A DNA stretch of 39,653 nt from Phycisphaerae bacterium (GTDB taxonomy: Bacteria; Planctomycetota; Phycisphaerae; UBA1845; UTPLA1). The DNA lies in assembly GCA_016935885.1 (NCBI GenBank), contig JAFGQA010000348.1:1-39653 (forward strand), given 5' to 3'. A program made the position numbers and the translations under genes. Below are positions 1 through 8,480 of this stretch, in pieces. Each line of letters starts with the position of its first letter. Within the stretch, counting starts at the first letter, position 1. The notes beneath the pieces were generated by a model that saw nothing but the letters and a program-made list of their open reading frames with translations, searched no databases and was not told where the DNA came from.

Positions 1-12
1 CTGTACGCTCTG

Positions 13-62
13 CCGAGAATCCTTTCTCGGCACCGGCTTCAGGACCGAGAAGGGATTCTCGG
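13..62. repeat. Pair of inverted 18-bp hairpins
   Basis: Two short palindromes lie at 13-30 and 45-62, each with a CCGAGAA/TTCTCGG stem and a four-base loop (TCCT and GGGA). The second is the reverse complement of the first with one mismatch, so the pair can also form one long cruciform. No T-tract follows, so a simple intrinsic terminator is not obvious. The pair lies just beyond the 3' end of the minus-strand gene that ends at 129, so a 3'-end or REP-like role is possible. The rest of 1-128 shows nothing recognisable. Confidence 0.6.
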
Positions 63-128
63 TCAAGCAATCGTAGTCGCGTTTCTTGTGAAATGCCGTA
101 CTAGTCTCTGCCTCGGACGCTGCACGAC

Positions 129-1529
129 CTACCCTTTGCGCTGCGGCCCGACGCGACGCCGCTCCTCCTCGTATTGTCTTTCCAGCCTGGCCATCTCGCC
201 TTGGGCCTCGGTCACGCGGGCCCCGAACAGTCTTTCCATCTCCTCCTCCTTCGTTGGTACCATCGTCAGCGTGCCGGCCCTCATCATCAAAACACGCCCC
301 GCCTTGTCCACATACCAGTCCGACGGTCGCCCCGCAAGTCCTTCACGTTGCTGGATCAGATAGACTTCTTCACGCGTTTCGTCACCCGGCAGTTTGCCAG
401 CTCCCTTCGACTCGACCGTCCGAATCACCAGCCCCGTACGCAGGTGGTCAAACTCCACGAACGCCAGTCGCCCCGGCTTGGACAGGTCGCCCAACAGCCG
501 AGGCAGTATCCGCACCAGGGCGCGGGAGATGTACGCCTTCGGCGTCTTGAGAGCCGGATTCTCCACCGCTCCCTCATGTATGTGGTACAGTTGGCTCGTC
601 AACAGGACGTCCTGGTTTCGCACGCCATCTTCCTGCATGAGGTCGAGGCATGCCGGTGTTGTCCCGCTCGCCGGAACCATCGTCGTGATACTCGTTTTCC
701 ATTCCTCGATCTGCAGATCGTTGCTGACGAACATATTGGCCTGGTGCCGCCGGATCACGCCGCCCGGCTCGAACATCCAACCCCGCTCCTGCACGCGGAC
801 ACCACGCCAGCGTTTCAGCTCGCCAACGGCCTGCTGGATGCGCACGAAGCCCGCCGGCTTCCCGTCAATGTCGATCCTCAGGATCTCGTCTCGCACGACG
901 GCCCTGCCCAACTCCGCCGCTCCGATGCCGGACAGCAGGGCCGCTCCTGCTTCAATCGCCTCCTTCAATTCAGCATCGCTCATCTGGTCCTCAAGAAGCC
1001 GCAGCGACCCCAGCACCAGATGGAACAGGGGCTCGCTCTTCTTTCGCTCTCCCACCGGTCCGTTGTACAGCAGCGTGTAGTACTGCTGTCTTTGCAGTTC
1101 GATCACTGCTTCCAGCCTCAGCCACTTGGCCCCCTCACGCCAGTAGGTCGCCGCCAGCACGCCGCCCGCCCGGCCTGCGACGGTCTGCACCTGCTGCGAC
1201 AGCATCTCCACGTTGCTGAACTCGAGCTCCAAGGCGTGATGGAGCTCCTTGAGCATCTCGCCCATGGGCACCTCCCGCGTCGTCGAGGTCTGCTTGAGGC
1301 TGATTTCCTCAACGCGGTTTGGTCCCGTCTCGGACGCCATCCGCAGCAGCGTTACACCGTGTTTCTCCGGGACCCGCCGCGCGTCCAGTTGCCAGCCCTT
1401 CGGCGGCCGAATGGAAAAACCACACGTACCGTCGATGTAAGCTTCACCCAGAAACTCGTCGGGCTCCTCGCCGGCCGGCTGTACCTGCCCGCACGAGATC
1501 ACCAGGAAAAGGAGCATCTTCACGGTCAT
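129..1529 (-). CDS. Secreted protein of unknown function
   Basis: The open frame could start at 1589, but the ATG at 1529 gives a sensible N-terminus: MTVKMLLFLVISCG is a short basic-plus-hydrophobic signal-like segment and a GGAG lies 11 bases upstream. The product is about 466 residues. After the signal comes a DEFLGEAYIDGTCGFSIRPP stretch resembling the start of secreted domains of unknown function, then a long mixed alpha/beta region without a motif I recognise. The C-terminal 50 residues are charged and probably helical. It is followed on the same strand by the small gene starting at 2184 in reverse order (that gene lies upstream), and the two may be co-transcribed. Export is inferred from the N-terminus only; no function is assigned. 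Confidence 0.75.
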   Translation of the reverse strand: MTVKMLLFLVISCGQVQPAGEEPDEFLGEAYIDGTCGFSIRPPKGWQLDARRVPEKHGVTLLRMASETGPNRVEEISLKQTSTTREVPMGEMLKELHHALELEFSNVEMLSQQVQTVAGRAGGVLAATYWREGAKWLRLEAVIELQRQQYYTLLYNGPVGERKKSEPLFHLVLGSLRLLEDQMSDAELKEAIEAGAALLSGIGAAELGRAVVRDEILRIDIDGKPAGFVRIQQAVGELKRWRGVRVQERGWMFEPGGVIRRHQANMFVSNDLQIEEWKTSITTMVPASGTTPACLDLMQEDGVRNQDVLLTSQLYHIHEGAVENPALKTPKAYISRALVRILPRLLGDLSKPGRLAFVEFDHLRTGLVIRTVESKGAGKLPGDETREEVYLIQQREGLAGRPSDWYVDKAGRVLMMRAGTLTMVPTKEEEMERLFGARVTEAQGEMARLERQYEEERRRVGPQRKG

Positions 1530-1608
1530 CGTCAACGTACTCCACTCATGCACTGCCAACGGCAACTCGATACACCACGGCACGCTCATGGCCGAACGGC
1601 TCGGCCGC

Positions 1609-2184
1609 CTATTGTCTCAACGTGATCGACGCGCAAACCGCCTCGAAAGCACGCACGGCCTCCGTCCTATCGCGTAGGCTTACGTACTTCACACCGACCG
1701 ACAGACCGGTCGGCAGGCATCCCACGGCAACCAGATTCGCCCCGTCGTCTCCCAAGGACATCTGCGCCATCTCTCCTATCATCGGCCCCATCTGGATTGA
1801 TCTCGTATCGGCGAGCTCACTGCCAACGAGCCTCGGTGCCGCTTCAGACGGAGTCGTACCCTCACGCCGCACCTCGAAGGTTATCGCCAGCATCCCCAGT
1901 TCCCGCCCGCCGTGTTGGCTGATGTACGTCTCGATGCCCACACTTCGGTCCGGCAGAACCTCGACTGTTCGCGATTGTGGTGCGCGTGCCCACGAATACA
2001 CTTCCGGTAACGTGTAGACGATCGGCCAGTTTGCCGGCGATTGCACGCCCCCATCAGGCAGCAAGGACCATCCCGTCGAGGTCACATACCAGGCCAGGCC
2101 AACCGTGCCCGCAAATGCCAGGCTCGATACAAAGATCGCCAGCCCTCGACGCGCGGGTGTCTCTCTGGTGAACTCCTTCCACAT
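1609..2184 (-). CDS. Membrane-anchored protein of unknown function
   Basis: A protein of 191 residues. Residues about 14-33 form one hydrophobic segment (LAIFVSSLAFAGTVGLAWYV) preceded by arginines, so it is a signal anchor or uncleaved signal with the bulk outside the cytoplasm. The remainder is a compact domain with no motif I recognise. The gene lies 79 bases upstream of the unknown secreted protein ending at 129 and on the same strand, so the two probably form an operon. The two proteins share a similar theme, with mid-sequence TPSE and QMGPM-like segments, but I cannot support homology by eye. Function unknown. Confidence 0.72.
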   Translation of the reverse strand: MWKEFTRETPARRGLAIFVSSLAFAGTVGLAWYVTSTGWSLLPDGGVQSPANWPIVYTLPEVYSWARAPQSRTVEVLPDRSVGIETYISQHGGRELGMLAITFEVRREGTTPSEAAPRLVGSELADTRSIQMGPMIGEMAQMSLGDDGANLVAVGCLPTGLSVGVKYVSLRDRTEAVRAFEAVCASITLRQ

Positions 2185-2284
2185 GGTTGCACAGGATATG
2201 GGTGACGTGCCCGAACGGCAAACCGACGCGGATCGAGCGCGAGTGATCCAACCGCATCGCGTGCTACACGAAGACTACGGATGT

Positions 2285-2351
2285 GTGCCACAAACGGGTG
2301 CCACAAACGGGTGCCACAGACGGGTGCCACTGGCGGCTGGTCCGCCAGTGG
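2285..2351 (+). repeat. Family A head with 13-bp tandem repeat
   Basis: Four tandem copies of a 13-bp unit (GTGCCACAAACGG and variants) run from 2285 to 2336. They lead directly into a hairpin at 2327-2351 with a CCACTGGCGG/CCGCCAGTGG stem. This is the left end of the family A element described at 8258, and the tandem unit contains that element's GGGTGCCAC boundary. The right half of family A is missing. The stem carries a paired A-T to G-C change relative to most copies. The copy fills much of the 2185-2388 gap. Confidence 0.75.
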
Positions 2352-2388
2352 ACGCGGGCGGCGAACGTCCAAGCCCACGTTCACCCCA

Positions 2389-2778
2389 TCATCGCAGTCC
2401 AAGCACAACAAGGCCCAGCAGCACGCCAGCCAGCAAAACCACTGCGATCTGAAGCGACGCACCGCACGGCGCAAGCCGCGCCAGGTAGTCCGTCTCAACG
2501 GCCGGCTCGACGTCCGCCATGGCCGCCGGTTCGACGTGTCCGCACGCGTACTCCACGGCCCGCACGATCAGCCGCGCCTCGAACGCGTCGATGCCCAAGC
2601 TCTCCCCGAACCGGACCAGCGCGCGGCGACGGCTCCAGGACAACGGCCGGTTCTCGATCTCCCCTACGACCATCTCGCGGAAGACCCGGCGGTTCGTGGC
2701 TCGTGTGCGCTCGTGCTCCGACCTCGCTCCGAAGTCCAGTTCGGACTCCAGCAGCTCCCGCAGGCGCTGTCCCCCCAT
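2389..2778 (-). CDS. Small C-tail-anchored protein, unknown
   Basis: The open frame extends to 2829, but the ATG at 2778 is the better start because an AGGAGGG ribosome-binding site lies about 5-8 bases upstream. The product is about 129 residues. The N-terminal 100 residues are charged and mostly helical (RELLESELDF, RRALVRFGESLGIDAFEARL). Residues about 108-129 form a single strongly hydrophobic segment ending GLVVLGLR, giving a tail anchor with the soluble part in the cytoplasm. The GIDAFEARLIVRAVEY segment resembles helix-rich tellurite-resistance-like folds, but I do not assign one. It is divergent from the DEAD-box helicase starting at 2979. Function unknown. Confidence 0.75.
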   Translation of the reverse strand: MGGQRLRELLESELDFGARSEHERTRATNRRVFREMVVGEIENRPLSWSRRRALVRFGESLGIDAFEARLIVRAVEYACGHVEPAAMADVEPAVETDYLARLAPCGASLQIAVVLLAGVLLGLVVLGLR

Positions 2779-2978
2779 TTGCTTCCCTCCTACCTGACGA
2801 TAGGCCATTCGCCGGCCGAGTCCAACCACAGGGCCTGCATCTTGCGGCTGCGTCCGGTAGTTGGACCGTTTTTGCCAGGTTAGCCCTTGTCAGATAGGGA
2901 GTTGCGTTGTAAGATCACGGATTGAGACGACCGCCCGTCCTCACGCTGGCCGGTTGACGGCCGCCCGTTGAGACGCCA

Positions 2979-4280
2979 ATGCACCGACACCTCGATTTGC
3001 CCCAAGCGTTCGCCGACCTCGGCATTGAGGCCCCGATTCTTCGCTCCTTGGCCGCGCTCGGTTACAGGGAACCGACCCCGATCCAGCGCGAGCTCATCCC
3101 CCTGGTGCTTGCCGGCAAGGACGTCTTGGGGCAGGCCCGCACCGGCACGGGCAAGACCGCCGCGTTCGGGATGCCGAGCCTCCAAATGCTCGACCCGCAG
3201 GGCCACTTACAGGTCCTCGTCCTCACGCCAACGCGTGAGCTCGCCGCTCAGGTCATCGGTGAGTTGCGTCGGCTTGCACAGTTTATGGAAATCCGCTGCG
3301 TCCCCGTCTACGGCGGCACCCGCATCAAAGAGCAACTGCACCTACTCGGCCGTCGCCCGCATGTCGTCGTCGGAACACCCGGCCGCGTGCAGGACATGAT
3401 GCGCCGCGGCGCCCTGCGGCTGGATTCCGTGCGGTTTGCCATCCTCGACGAGGTCGATCGTATGTTGGACATCGGCTTCCGCGACGACATCCGCCGAATC
3501 CTCGGTGCGGTCACACATCGCCATCAGACCATCTTCGTTTCGGCGACGATCGATGACGAAATCAACCGCCTTGGCCGCAGGCACATGCACGACCCGGTCG
3601 AGGTGGACGTATCGAGGGACGAATTGACCGTCCGCGAGGTCTCGCAGCACTATTGCACGGTCGATCCGTGGGACAAGTTCCGCTTGCTGAAGCTGCTGAT
3701 CAAGCAGGAAGCACCGAGCCTCGCGATCGTCTTCTGCAACACGAAACACGTCACGCGCAAACTGGCCAAGCGTCTCCATGCCGCCGGCATCAATGCGCGA
3801 GACATCCACGGCGATCTGATCCAACAGAAGCGCGAGAGCATCATGGAGCGTTTCCGGAAACACAAGATCCCCGTGCTCGTAGCGACCGACCTCGCCGCCC
3901 GCGGCATCGACGTCCACGACATCACCCATATCGTGAACTATGATTCCCCGCAGGACATCGAGGTGTACGTCCACCGAATCGGCCGGACGGCACGAATGGG
4001 CGCCTCCGGAAAGGCGATCACCTTCATCGGCCCAGATCAGGGCGGTGAACTATTCGAAATCGAGAAGTTGATCAACAAGGAGATACAACAACTCCACGTA
4101 GATGGCTTCCAACCGAGCCCGCCGCCGCGCGGCGAACCAGCCTCGGAAACACCAGAAGCCCTGGTTGCCTCGACGGCCAAGGCCGGCGAATCATCCGAAA
4201 GCGCCACCAGCAAGACACCGGCCCCCGTCCGGACACTCGGCGGAAAGTTCCCCGTTCCAAGGAGATATCGCCGCCGATAG
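2979..4280 (+). CDS. DEAD-box ATP-dependent RNA helicase
   Basis: A 433-residue superfamily 2 RNA helicase that unwinds or remodels RNA duplexes in the cytoplasm, in ribosome assembly or RNA decay by family analogy. Motifs are in the expected order: Q motif around residues 28-36 (GYREPTPIQ), Walker A at 53-60 (ARTGTGKT), PTRELA at 84-89, TPGR at 133-136, motif II at 157-160, SAT at 188-190, then ARGID and HRIGRTAR in the second RecA lobe near 305-340. Motif II reads DEVD rather than DEAD. The C-terminal 65 residues are low-complexity, rich in Pro/Ser/Thr and ending in a basic RRYRRR tail, typical of RhlE-like extensions. It appears monocistronic. A specific paralogue name is not supportable. 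Confidence 0.95.
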   Translation: MHRHLDLPQAFADLGIEAPILRSLAALGYREPTPIQRELIPLVLAGKDVLGQARTGTGKTAAFGMPSLQMLDPQGHLQVLVLTPTRELAAQVIGELRRLAQFMEIRCVPVYGGTRIKEQLHLLGRRPHVVVGTPGRVQDMMRRGALRLDSVRFAILDEVDRMLDIGFRDDIRRILGAVTHRHQTIFVSATIDDEINRLGRRHMHDPVEVDVSRDELTVREVSQHYCTVDPWDKFRLLKLLIKQEAPSLAIVFCNTKHVTRKLAKRLHAAGINARDIHGDLIQQKRESIMERFRKHKIPVLVATDLAARGIDVHDITHIVNYDSPQDIEVYVHRIGRTARMGASGKAITFIGPDQGGELFEIEKLINKEIQQLHVDGFQPSPPPRGEPASETPEALVASTAKAGESSESATSKTPAPVRTLGGKFPVPRRYRRR

Positions 4281-4318
4281 GAAAAGGCTCCCAGACCCTC
4301 AGAAGCGGTTTCAGAGCC

Positions 4319-4437
4319 CTAGCAGCCCGTGGCGAGACTGCGGCACCGGCGCCAAAGCCGGTGGATTGGATGATTCGCTGGGCATTCCCTCGCTTGTCTC
4401 CATATTTCTGAAACAGCTTCTCAGACCCTCGAAACCA
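4319..4437 (+). repeat. Family B element, variant with inverted partner
   Basis: It begins with the family B boundary (AGCAGCCCGTGGC) and the CACCGGC-GCCAAA-GCCGGTG hairpin. It then departs into a segment (4362-4401, beginning GATTGGATGATTCGCTGGG) absent from the other copies. Positions 4342-4401 recur as a near-perfect reverse complement at 5341-5400. The two arms bracket ubiX. Confidence 0.8.
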
Positions 4438-4458
4438 CCCGAAGACACCGGGAATCGC

Positions 4459-5067
4459 TCACTGTGGATGATTCGGCTTGACGCCTTCCACCCAGCGAGT
4501 GTCAAGCGAGTGTTTCACACCCAGCAGGTCACACAGCCTGCCGGCGACGAAGTCGACCAGGTCTGCTACGCTCCTCGGGCGCATGTAGAAGCCTGGCGAC
4601 GCCGGGCAGATGATCCCACCCGCCTTGGACACACGCAGCATGTTCCGCATGTCGATCTGTGAAACGGGCATCTCGCGCGGCAGCAACACCAGGCGACGTG
4701 CCTCCTTCAAGTGCACGGCCGCCGCACGCGAAATCAGGTTCGATGCCGCGCCCGCCGCCACGTCTGCCAACGTGTTACTGCTGCACGGGCATATCACCAT
4801 GCCGTCGGTCATGAACGAGCCCGACGCCACGCAGGCCCCAACGTCACCGTGTGCATGCGCCGTGATGGTCTTCGCCACCTCGGGTCCGACGAGCGTCTCG
4901 GGCGATGGCTCCGCGATGCCGAGTTCGTCGGCCAGAAGAAGCCCGCCCTTCGGCGAGATGATCAGGTGTATCTCGACGCCGGCTGTCCCCAGGCATTCCA
5001 GCAAACGCCTCGCGTAGACGGCCCCGCTCGCTCCCGTAACGCCGACGACTATCCTCCTATTGCTCAT
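4459..5067 (-). CDS. ubiX: Flavin prenyltransferase UbiX
   Basis: A cytoplasmic enzyme of 202 residues that joins dimethylallyl phosphate to FMN, making the prenylated flavin needed by UbiD-type decarboxylases. The N-terminal nucleotide-binding motif GVTGASGAVYA is at residues 8-18. The CPCSSNTLADVAAG segment and the RRLVLLPREMP / QIDMRNM blocks are hallmarks of the family, and the length is normal. Its partner ubiD lies 4 kb upstream on the same strand, with the ubiE/menG methyltransferase between them, so a quinone pathway is likely. By family knowledge, UbiX/UbiD homologues act in ubiquinone synthesis and in the futalosine menaquinone route; the second suits this lineage better, but no mqn gene is in view. 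Inverted repeats bracket the gene (4342-4401 and 5341-5400). Confidence 0.95.
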   Translation of the reverse strand: MSNRRIVVGVTGASGAVYARRLLECLGTAGVEIHLIISPKGGLLLADELGIAEPSPETLVGPEVAKTITAHAHGDVGACVASGSFMTDGMVICPCSSNTLADVAAGAASNLISRAAAVHLKEARRLVLLPREMPVSQIDMRNMLRVSKAGGIICPASPGFYMRPRSVADLVDFVAGRLCDLLGVKHSLDTRWVEGVKPNHPQ

Positions 5068-5117
5068 CCGAACATCCTAACGCTTTCCAGCGAACAGCCG
5101 CAAACTGGCCCGCCTGA

Positions 5118-5318
5118 CAGCCCGTGGCGCAACTGTGGCACCGGCGTCTCGCCGGTGGTTTGCACGGTCAGGAACGGCGTTTCCGAACCGCTGTTCTCCC
5201 TTCTACCACGGGCTGCTAGCAGCCCGTGGCAAAACTGTGGCACCGGCGTCTCGCCGGTGGTTTGCACGGTCAGGAACGGCGTTTCCGAATCACTGTTTTC
5301 CCTTTTACCACGGGCTGC
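5118..5318 (+). repeat. Two tandem family B elements
   Basis: Two family B units in direct orientation with a period of about 102 bp (AGCCCGTGG at 5119 and 5221). Each has an outer inverted pair (CAGCCCGTGG ... CCACGGGCTG), an inner CACCGGC-GTCTC-GCCGGTG hairpin and a GGAAcggcgTTTCC mini-hairpin. The units are nearly identical, which points to recent duplication. They lie upstream of ubiX on its 5' side, between it and the 5489-7360 gene. Confidence 0.9.
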
Positions 5319-5340
5319 CAGGAAGCTGTCTCGGAACTGC

Positions 5341-5400
5341 GGAGACAAGCGAGAGAATGCCCAGTGAATCATCCAATCCACCGGCTTTGGCGCCGTGCCA
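5341..5400 (-). repeat. Inverted partner of the 4342-4401 arm
   Basis: The reverse complement of this 60-bp block matches 4342-4401 almost base for base (shared GGATGATTC, CTGGGCATTC, CTCGCTTGTCTCC). It abuts the tandem family B pair. Together with the left arm it forms 60-bp inverted repeats about 0.9 kb apart, with ubiX between them. Confidence 0.85.
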
Positions 5401-5488
5401 CATAGGGTCCTGAAACGGCCTGTAAACGGGATCGGTGCCATTTAATCCGGGTCCACGACAAGCGGTGTTCACGCGCTGCACGCAAGCC

Positions 5489-7360
5489 CTATTCCGCCGT
5501 GGCCTCCAGCATCGACAAGGATGAAAGGCGCTTCCTGGCCTCCTGCGCCCAACAACTGTCGGGATAGTGTTTGGTCAGCTCGTCGAATACCAGCTTTGCC
5601 TCATCCCGGATCCGGTCTTCCTGAAGGGCCGCCCCGAGCCGGAACATCGCCTCGGCGCCCGCCGGCTGCCCGACCAACGACTTGGCAGCATTCTGAAACC
5701 GCTGTATCCGCCGACTGATCGCCGGCTCCAAAAGGGCCAGACGGATCTCCACATAACCGCGGGTCTGGGAATCACTGCAATGACGGGCGATTCCTTCGAG
5801 GTTTGCCTTATAGTGCGGATCGGTCTCATCGAGCCGCATGAGAATCTGCATCGGATGGATCATGACATCCGGCCAGCCGGATCGTTCGCCAAACAGACTG
5901 CTGTATGGTATTTGCCGGTCGTCGCGACAGGCAACCACCATCTCCATCAGGCACCGCGCGTTGCGGATAAGGGCCGGCATGTTTACGCCCATCCTCGTGG
6001 CTGAAAGCCCCTCGTAGAACACAGAAGGTCTTCCCTCAGCGGGAACCTCGATCGGCTGCGAGCTTGTGCGTGTGACGTCGAATCGCCCCGTGAGCTTCTC
6101 CAGCCACGCGATGGCGCTGTCGATTCTGCCATCCTGAATGTCGAGGATCGCCAGTTTGTACATCGCCGTTGCGGCGAGGTCATCGCTTGGGAACTTCTCC
6201 GCCAACGTCTCCCACGTGGTGCGCGAAGCGCAATTGGGAATGTGGCAAACGTACTCCGCCAAGTGATCACGCTCCAGTTTGGCTCGGTGGATTCGTTGAT
6301 CCAGCACACGTCCCTTAAGGAATAGGACGTTTGGCACATAACGCGACTTCGGAAACTGCAGGATGAACGAATCACAACGAGCGAGGGCCCGCATGCGGTC
6401 CTGTTCGACCTTGAGCAGCGCTTTCGCGATTGCGCGTTTGACCGCTCCGCCATATACCTCGTCGTCTGAGGCGTTGCGAGATTGGCCCATCAGCCGCGCC
6501 GCGTCACGCTTTGCCCAGGCACCGACGTTCATTGTCGCGAACATCGAGCGGCTGCCCGGCCCAACCTCACATTCCAGGAGGCGGTATTCCAACTCGTCCC
6601 GGCCGACCTGCGTGTGAAACAGGAACACCGGGATCGCGAACAGCATCACCAGGACCGGTGGAATACCCCCCGGCCGGTAGTTGATCAACCGCGCAATCGC
6701 CAACGCAACCGCACAGATGATGCACGAACCCAACACCGCCAGGACCCAGGGCGCATACAGCAACGCCTGGTGTTGGATCAGCTTTGGCCGCGAGTCGGCG
6801 GGCTCCAGCGAGGCGCTGACGAAGTAGATCGCGATGGGAATCAGGCCCACCAGCGCGGAGGCATACCGGAAGGAAAACCGAAACGGCCGCAACGCCGTCA
6901 GCGAGCACCCGATCAACACGGTGATCCCCAGCCAAGGCATCGCCGCCAGAAGCACCACCATTACCGCGAAGATGACGGAAAACGGAAACCGATACAGGAT
7001 CGCCACGAGCAGTGGGATCGAACTCAACGATGCCAGCAGGAGGCCCATGATGATGCCGTGGATCCACCTGTCCTTTACGCTGATCGGTGACGTAAGGAAG
7101 TCCGACAGCGTGATCTGGTCGCTGCCGGAGGGCCGAAACGACTGGGCCATCACCTCCCCGTAGCTCTCGCTCATCCACGGCCAATAGACGCCCGTCCGCA
7201 GCCAGAACGTGAAACAGCACAATCCCGCAAACATCAGCGCCAAGACCAGCAGCATCAGCACGGACCGTCGTCGATACCTTCGCGATGTCCGTGACCAGAC
7301 GTCGACGATCTGTGGCTGGTCCTTCGATTCAACTGTCGTACTCACGCTACCGGCCATCAT
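5489..7360 (-). CDS. Polytopic membrane protein with TPR-like tail
   Basis: The frame is open to 7822, but that extension lies over the ubiE/menG gene. The likely start is the ATG at 7360, which overlaps the upstream stop (ATGATGG, TGA at 7359-7357) and has GGAAGGA just before it, so translation is probably coupled. The product is about 623 residues. Residues about 34-55 are a first membrane segment after a basic RRYRRR stretch. Five or six more hydrophobic segments lie between about 100 and 275. The C-terminal 350 residues are soluble and repetitive, with TPR-like units (for example the YPDSCWAQEARKRL motif near the end) that resemble BamD/YbgF-type repeats. Probably an envelope protein with a scaffolding tail; the partner is unknown. 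Confidence 0.82.
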   Translation of the reverse strand: MMAGSVSTTVESKDQPQIVDVWSRTSRRYRRRSVLMLLVLALMFAGLCCFTFWLRTGVYWPWMSESYGEVMAQSFRPSGSDQITLSDFLTSPISVKDRWIHGIIMGLLLASLSSIPLLVAILYRFPFSVIFAVMVVLLAAMPWLGITVLIGCSLTALRPFRFSFRYASALVGLIPIAIYFVSASLEPADSRPKLIQHQALLYAPWVLAVLGSCIICAVALAIARLINYRPGGIPPVLVMLFAIPVFLFHTQVGRDELEYRLLECEVGPGSRSMFATMNVGAWAKRDAARLMGQSRNASDDEVYGGAVKRAIAKALLKVEQDRMRALARCDSFILQFPKSRYVPNVLFLKGRVLDQRIHRAKLERDHLAEYVCHIPNCASRTTWETLAEKFPSDDLAATAMYKLAILDIQDGRIDSAIAWLEKLTGRFDVTRTSSQPIEVPAEGRPSVFYEGLSATRMGVNMPALIRNARCLMEMVVACRDDRQIPYSSLFGERSGWPDVMIHPMQILMRLDETDPHYKANLEGIARHCSDSQTRGYVEIRLALLEPAISRRIQRFQNAAKSLVGQPAGAEAMFRLGAALQEDRIRDEAKLVFDELTKHYPDSCWAQEARKRLSSLSMLEATAE

Positions 7361-8169
7361 TCCTTCCAGGCAACAAAAACAGTGACGATGCCGATCGTCA
7401 GGACGCGGTGCTCCACACGCCTGAACCCCGCCGACCGGAGCTTCTCGATCATGCCCGCCCGATCCACGAAGGAACGCACCGACATCGGCAGGTATCGGTA
7501 TGCCCCGCAACGGTCTCGGCTGATCAGCGCCGCCAGACGCGGCAGAATCTGCCGGAAGTAGAACAGGTACACCGTTCCCAGCAAAGGCGTCCGCGGCATC
7601 GAAAACTCCAGAATCACGGCCCGCCCGCCCGGCCTTAGCACACGGTACATCTCGTTCAGACCGTGCGACAGATCCTGGAAGTTCCGCACCCCAAATGCGC
7701 AGCTCACCACGCTGTATGATTCGCTGGTGAACGGCAGTGCCAGCGCGTCGGCCCGGCACCACATCGGGCTTGGCTGGTGGTCCGGAGGCCGCGCCGGCCG
7801 AAGTCCGTTGCTCTTCTTCCATTCCGTGGGCAGTTTGTTTCGTCCCGCCGCCAGTTCGAGCATCCTTCGCGAAAAATCACACCCCACCACGGCCGCCGGC
7901 GACGCCCGAGCGAACGCACGCGCGAAGTCACCTGTCCCGCACGCCAGATCCAGCACCCGGTCCGTTGGCCTCACACGCGTCATCGCCACGGCCTTTCGCC
8001 GCCAGTACGCGTCGCGCCCCGCCGAAAGCACGCGGTTCACCAGCTCGTATGTCGGCGCGATCTGATCGAACATCGCCTGGACGCGCACCGCCTTATCCGA
8101 CTGACCGTGCGGATCCGACAGCCGCTCCTCGTCCCAGATCGTCTCCCACGCGTCATTCCGAGTCGTCAT
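7357..8169 (-). CDS. ubiE: Quinone-biosynthesis C-methyltransferase UbiE/MenG
   Basis: An S-adenosylmethionine-dependent methyltransferase of about 270 residues that methylates the ring of demethylmenaquinone or a ubiquinone precursor near the membrane. The frame opens at 8253, but the ATG at 8169 (MTTRNDAWE) follows a GGACGGA site and matches family length. SAM motif I is RVLDLACGTGDFA at residues 71-83. The F.DQIAPTYELVNRVLSAGRD start and the VLRPGGRAVILEFS and FGVRNF blocks are diagnostic. An unusual insertion of about 20 residues (near TEWKKSNGLRPARPP) precedes the ADALALPF block. The gene overlaps the downstream membrane/TPR gene by 4 bases. Its SAM would come from MetK, encoded nearby. 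Confidence 0.93.
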   Translation of the reverse strand: MTTRNDAWETIWDEERLSDPHGQSDKAVRVQAMFDQIAPTYELVNRVLSAGRDAYWRRKAVAMTRVRPTDRVLDLACGTGDFARAFARASPAAVVGCDFSRRMLELAAGRNKLPTEWKKSNGLRPARPPDHQPSPMWCRADALALPFTSESYSVVSCAFGVRNFQDLSHGLNEMYRVLRPGGRAVILEFSMPRTPLLGTVYLFYFRQILPRLAALISRDRCGAYRYLPMSVRSFVDRAGMIEKLRSAGFRRVEHRVLTIGIVTVFVAWKE

Positions 8170-8257
8170 TCCGTCCGCGCCGCTAGAAAACCGCCAAGCC
8201 CTATTGTAGCCTGGACGTGAACTTCCGGAAGAAACCTGTGGCCGAACGATCATGGCA

Positions 8258-8399
8258 GGGTCCGTGAAAGTCTAGGCTGGTTCCACTGGCAGCTTGTCTG
8301 CCAGTGTGTATGCCCCATGCGCCCACCGGAGAGACCGCACGGGCGGACAAGCCGCCCGTGGCACCCAGAATCGAATGCCGCCGGAAGTGTCACGGACCC
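8258..8399 (+). repeat. Family A element, full-length copy A1
   Basis: Reference copy, about 142 bp. The outer ends form an inverted pair (GGGTCCGTGA ... TGTCACGGACCC). The next inner pair is GGGTGCCAC/GTGGCACCC in most copies; here the left arm is mutated to GGTTCCAC. Inside are two perfect hairpins: CACTGGCAG ... CTGCCAGTG and ACGGGCGG-ACAAG-CCGCCCGT. The predicted fold is a basal stem opening into a junction with two hairpin arms. It lies between ubiE (5' side) and the zinc-ribbon gene ending at 8481. No open frame is plausible in it. Confidence 0.92.
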
Positions 8400-8480
8400 A
8401 TCATCTCCCGGGCCGGATATCAAATGACGGGCAGTCCTACACGGACACCGGGAGAATCCGCCCCTCTTTGCGGCGGTTCC

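Noticed and set aside
174..1625. Long plus-strand frame opposite the first gene
   Set aside because: His/Arg/Pro-rich antisense shadow of the 129-1529 gene, with no start signal or family feature.
5118..5318. CRISPR-like array
   Set aside because: Only two units, about 100 bp each, with internal hairpins and no unique spacers; no cas genes.
7361..7822. N-terminal extension of the membrane/TPR protein to 7822
   Set aside because: It lies fully over the conserved ubiE/menG gene in another frame and lacks any family feature; the ATGA overlap at 7357-7360 explains the real start.
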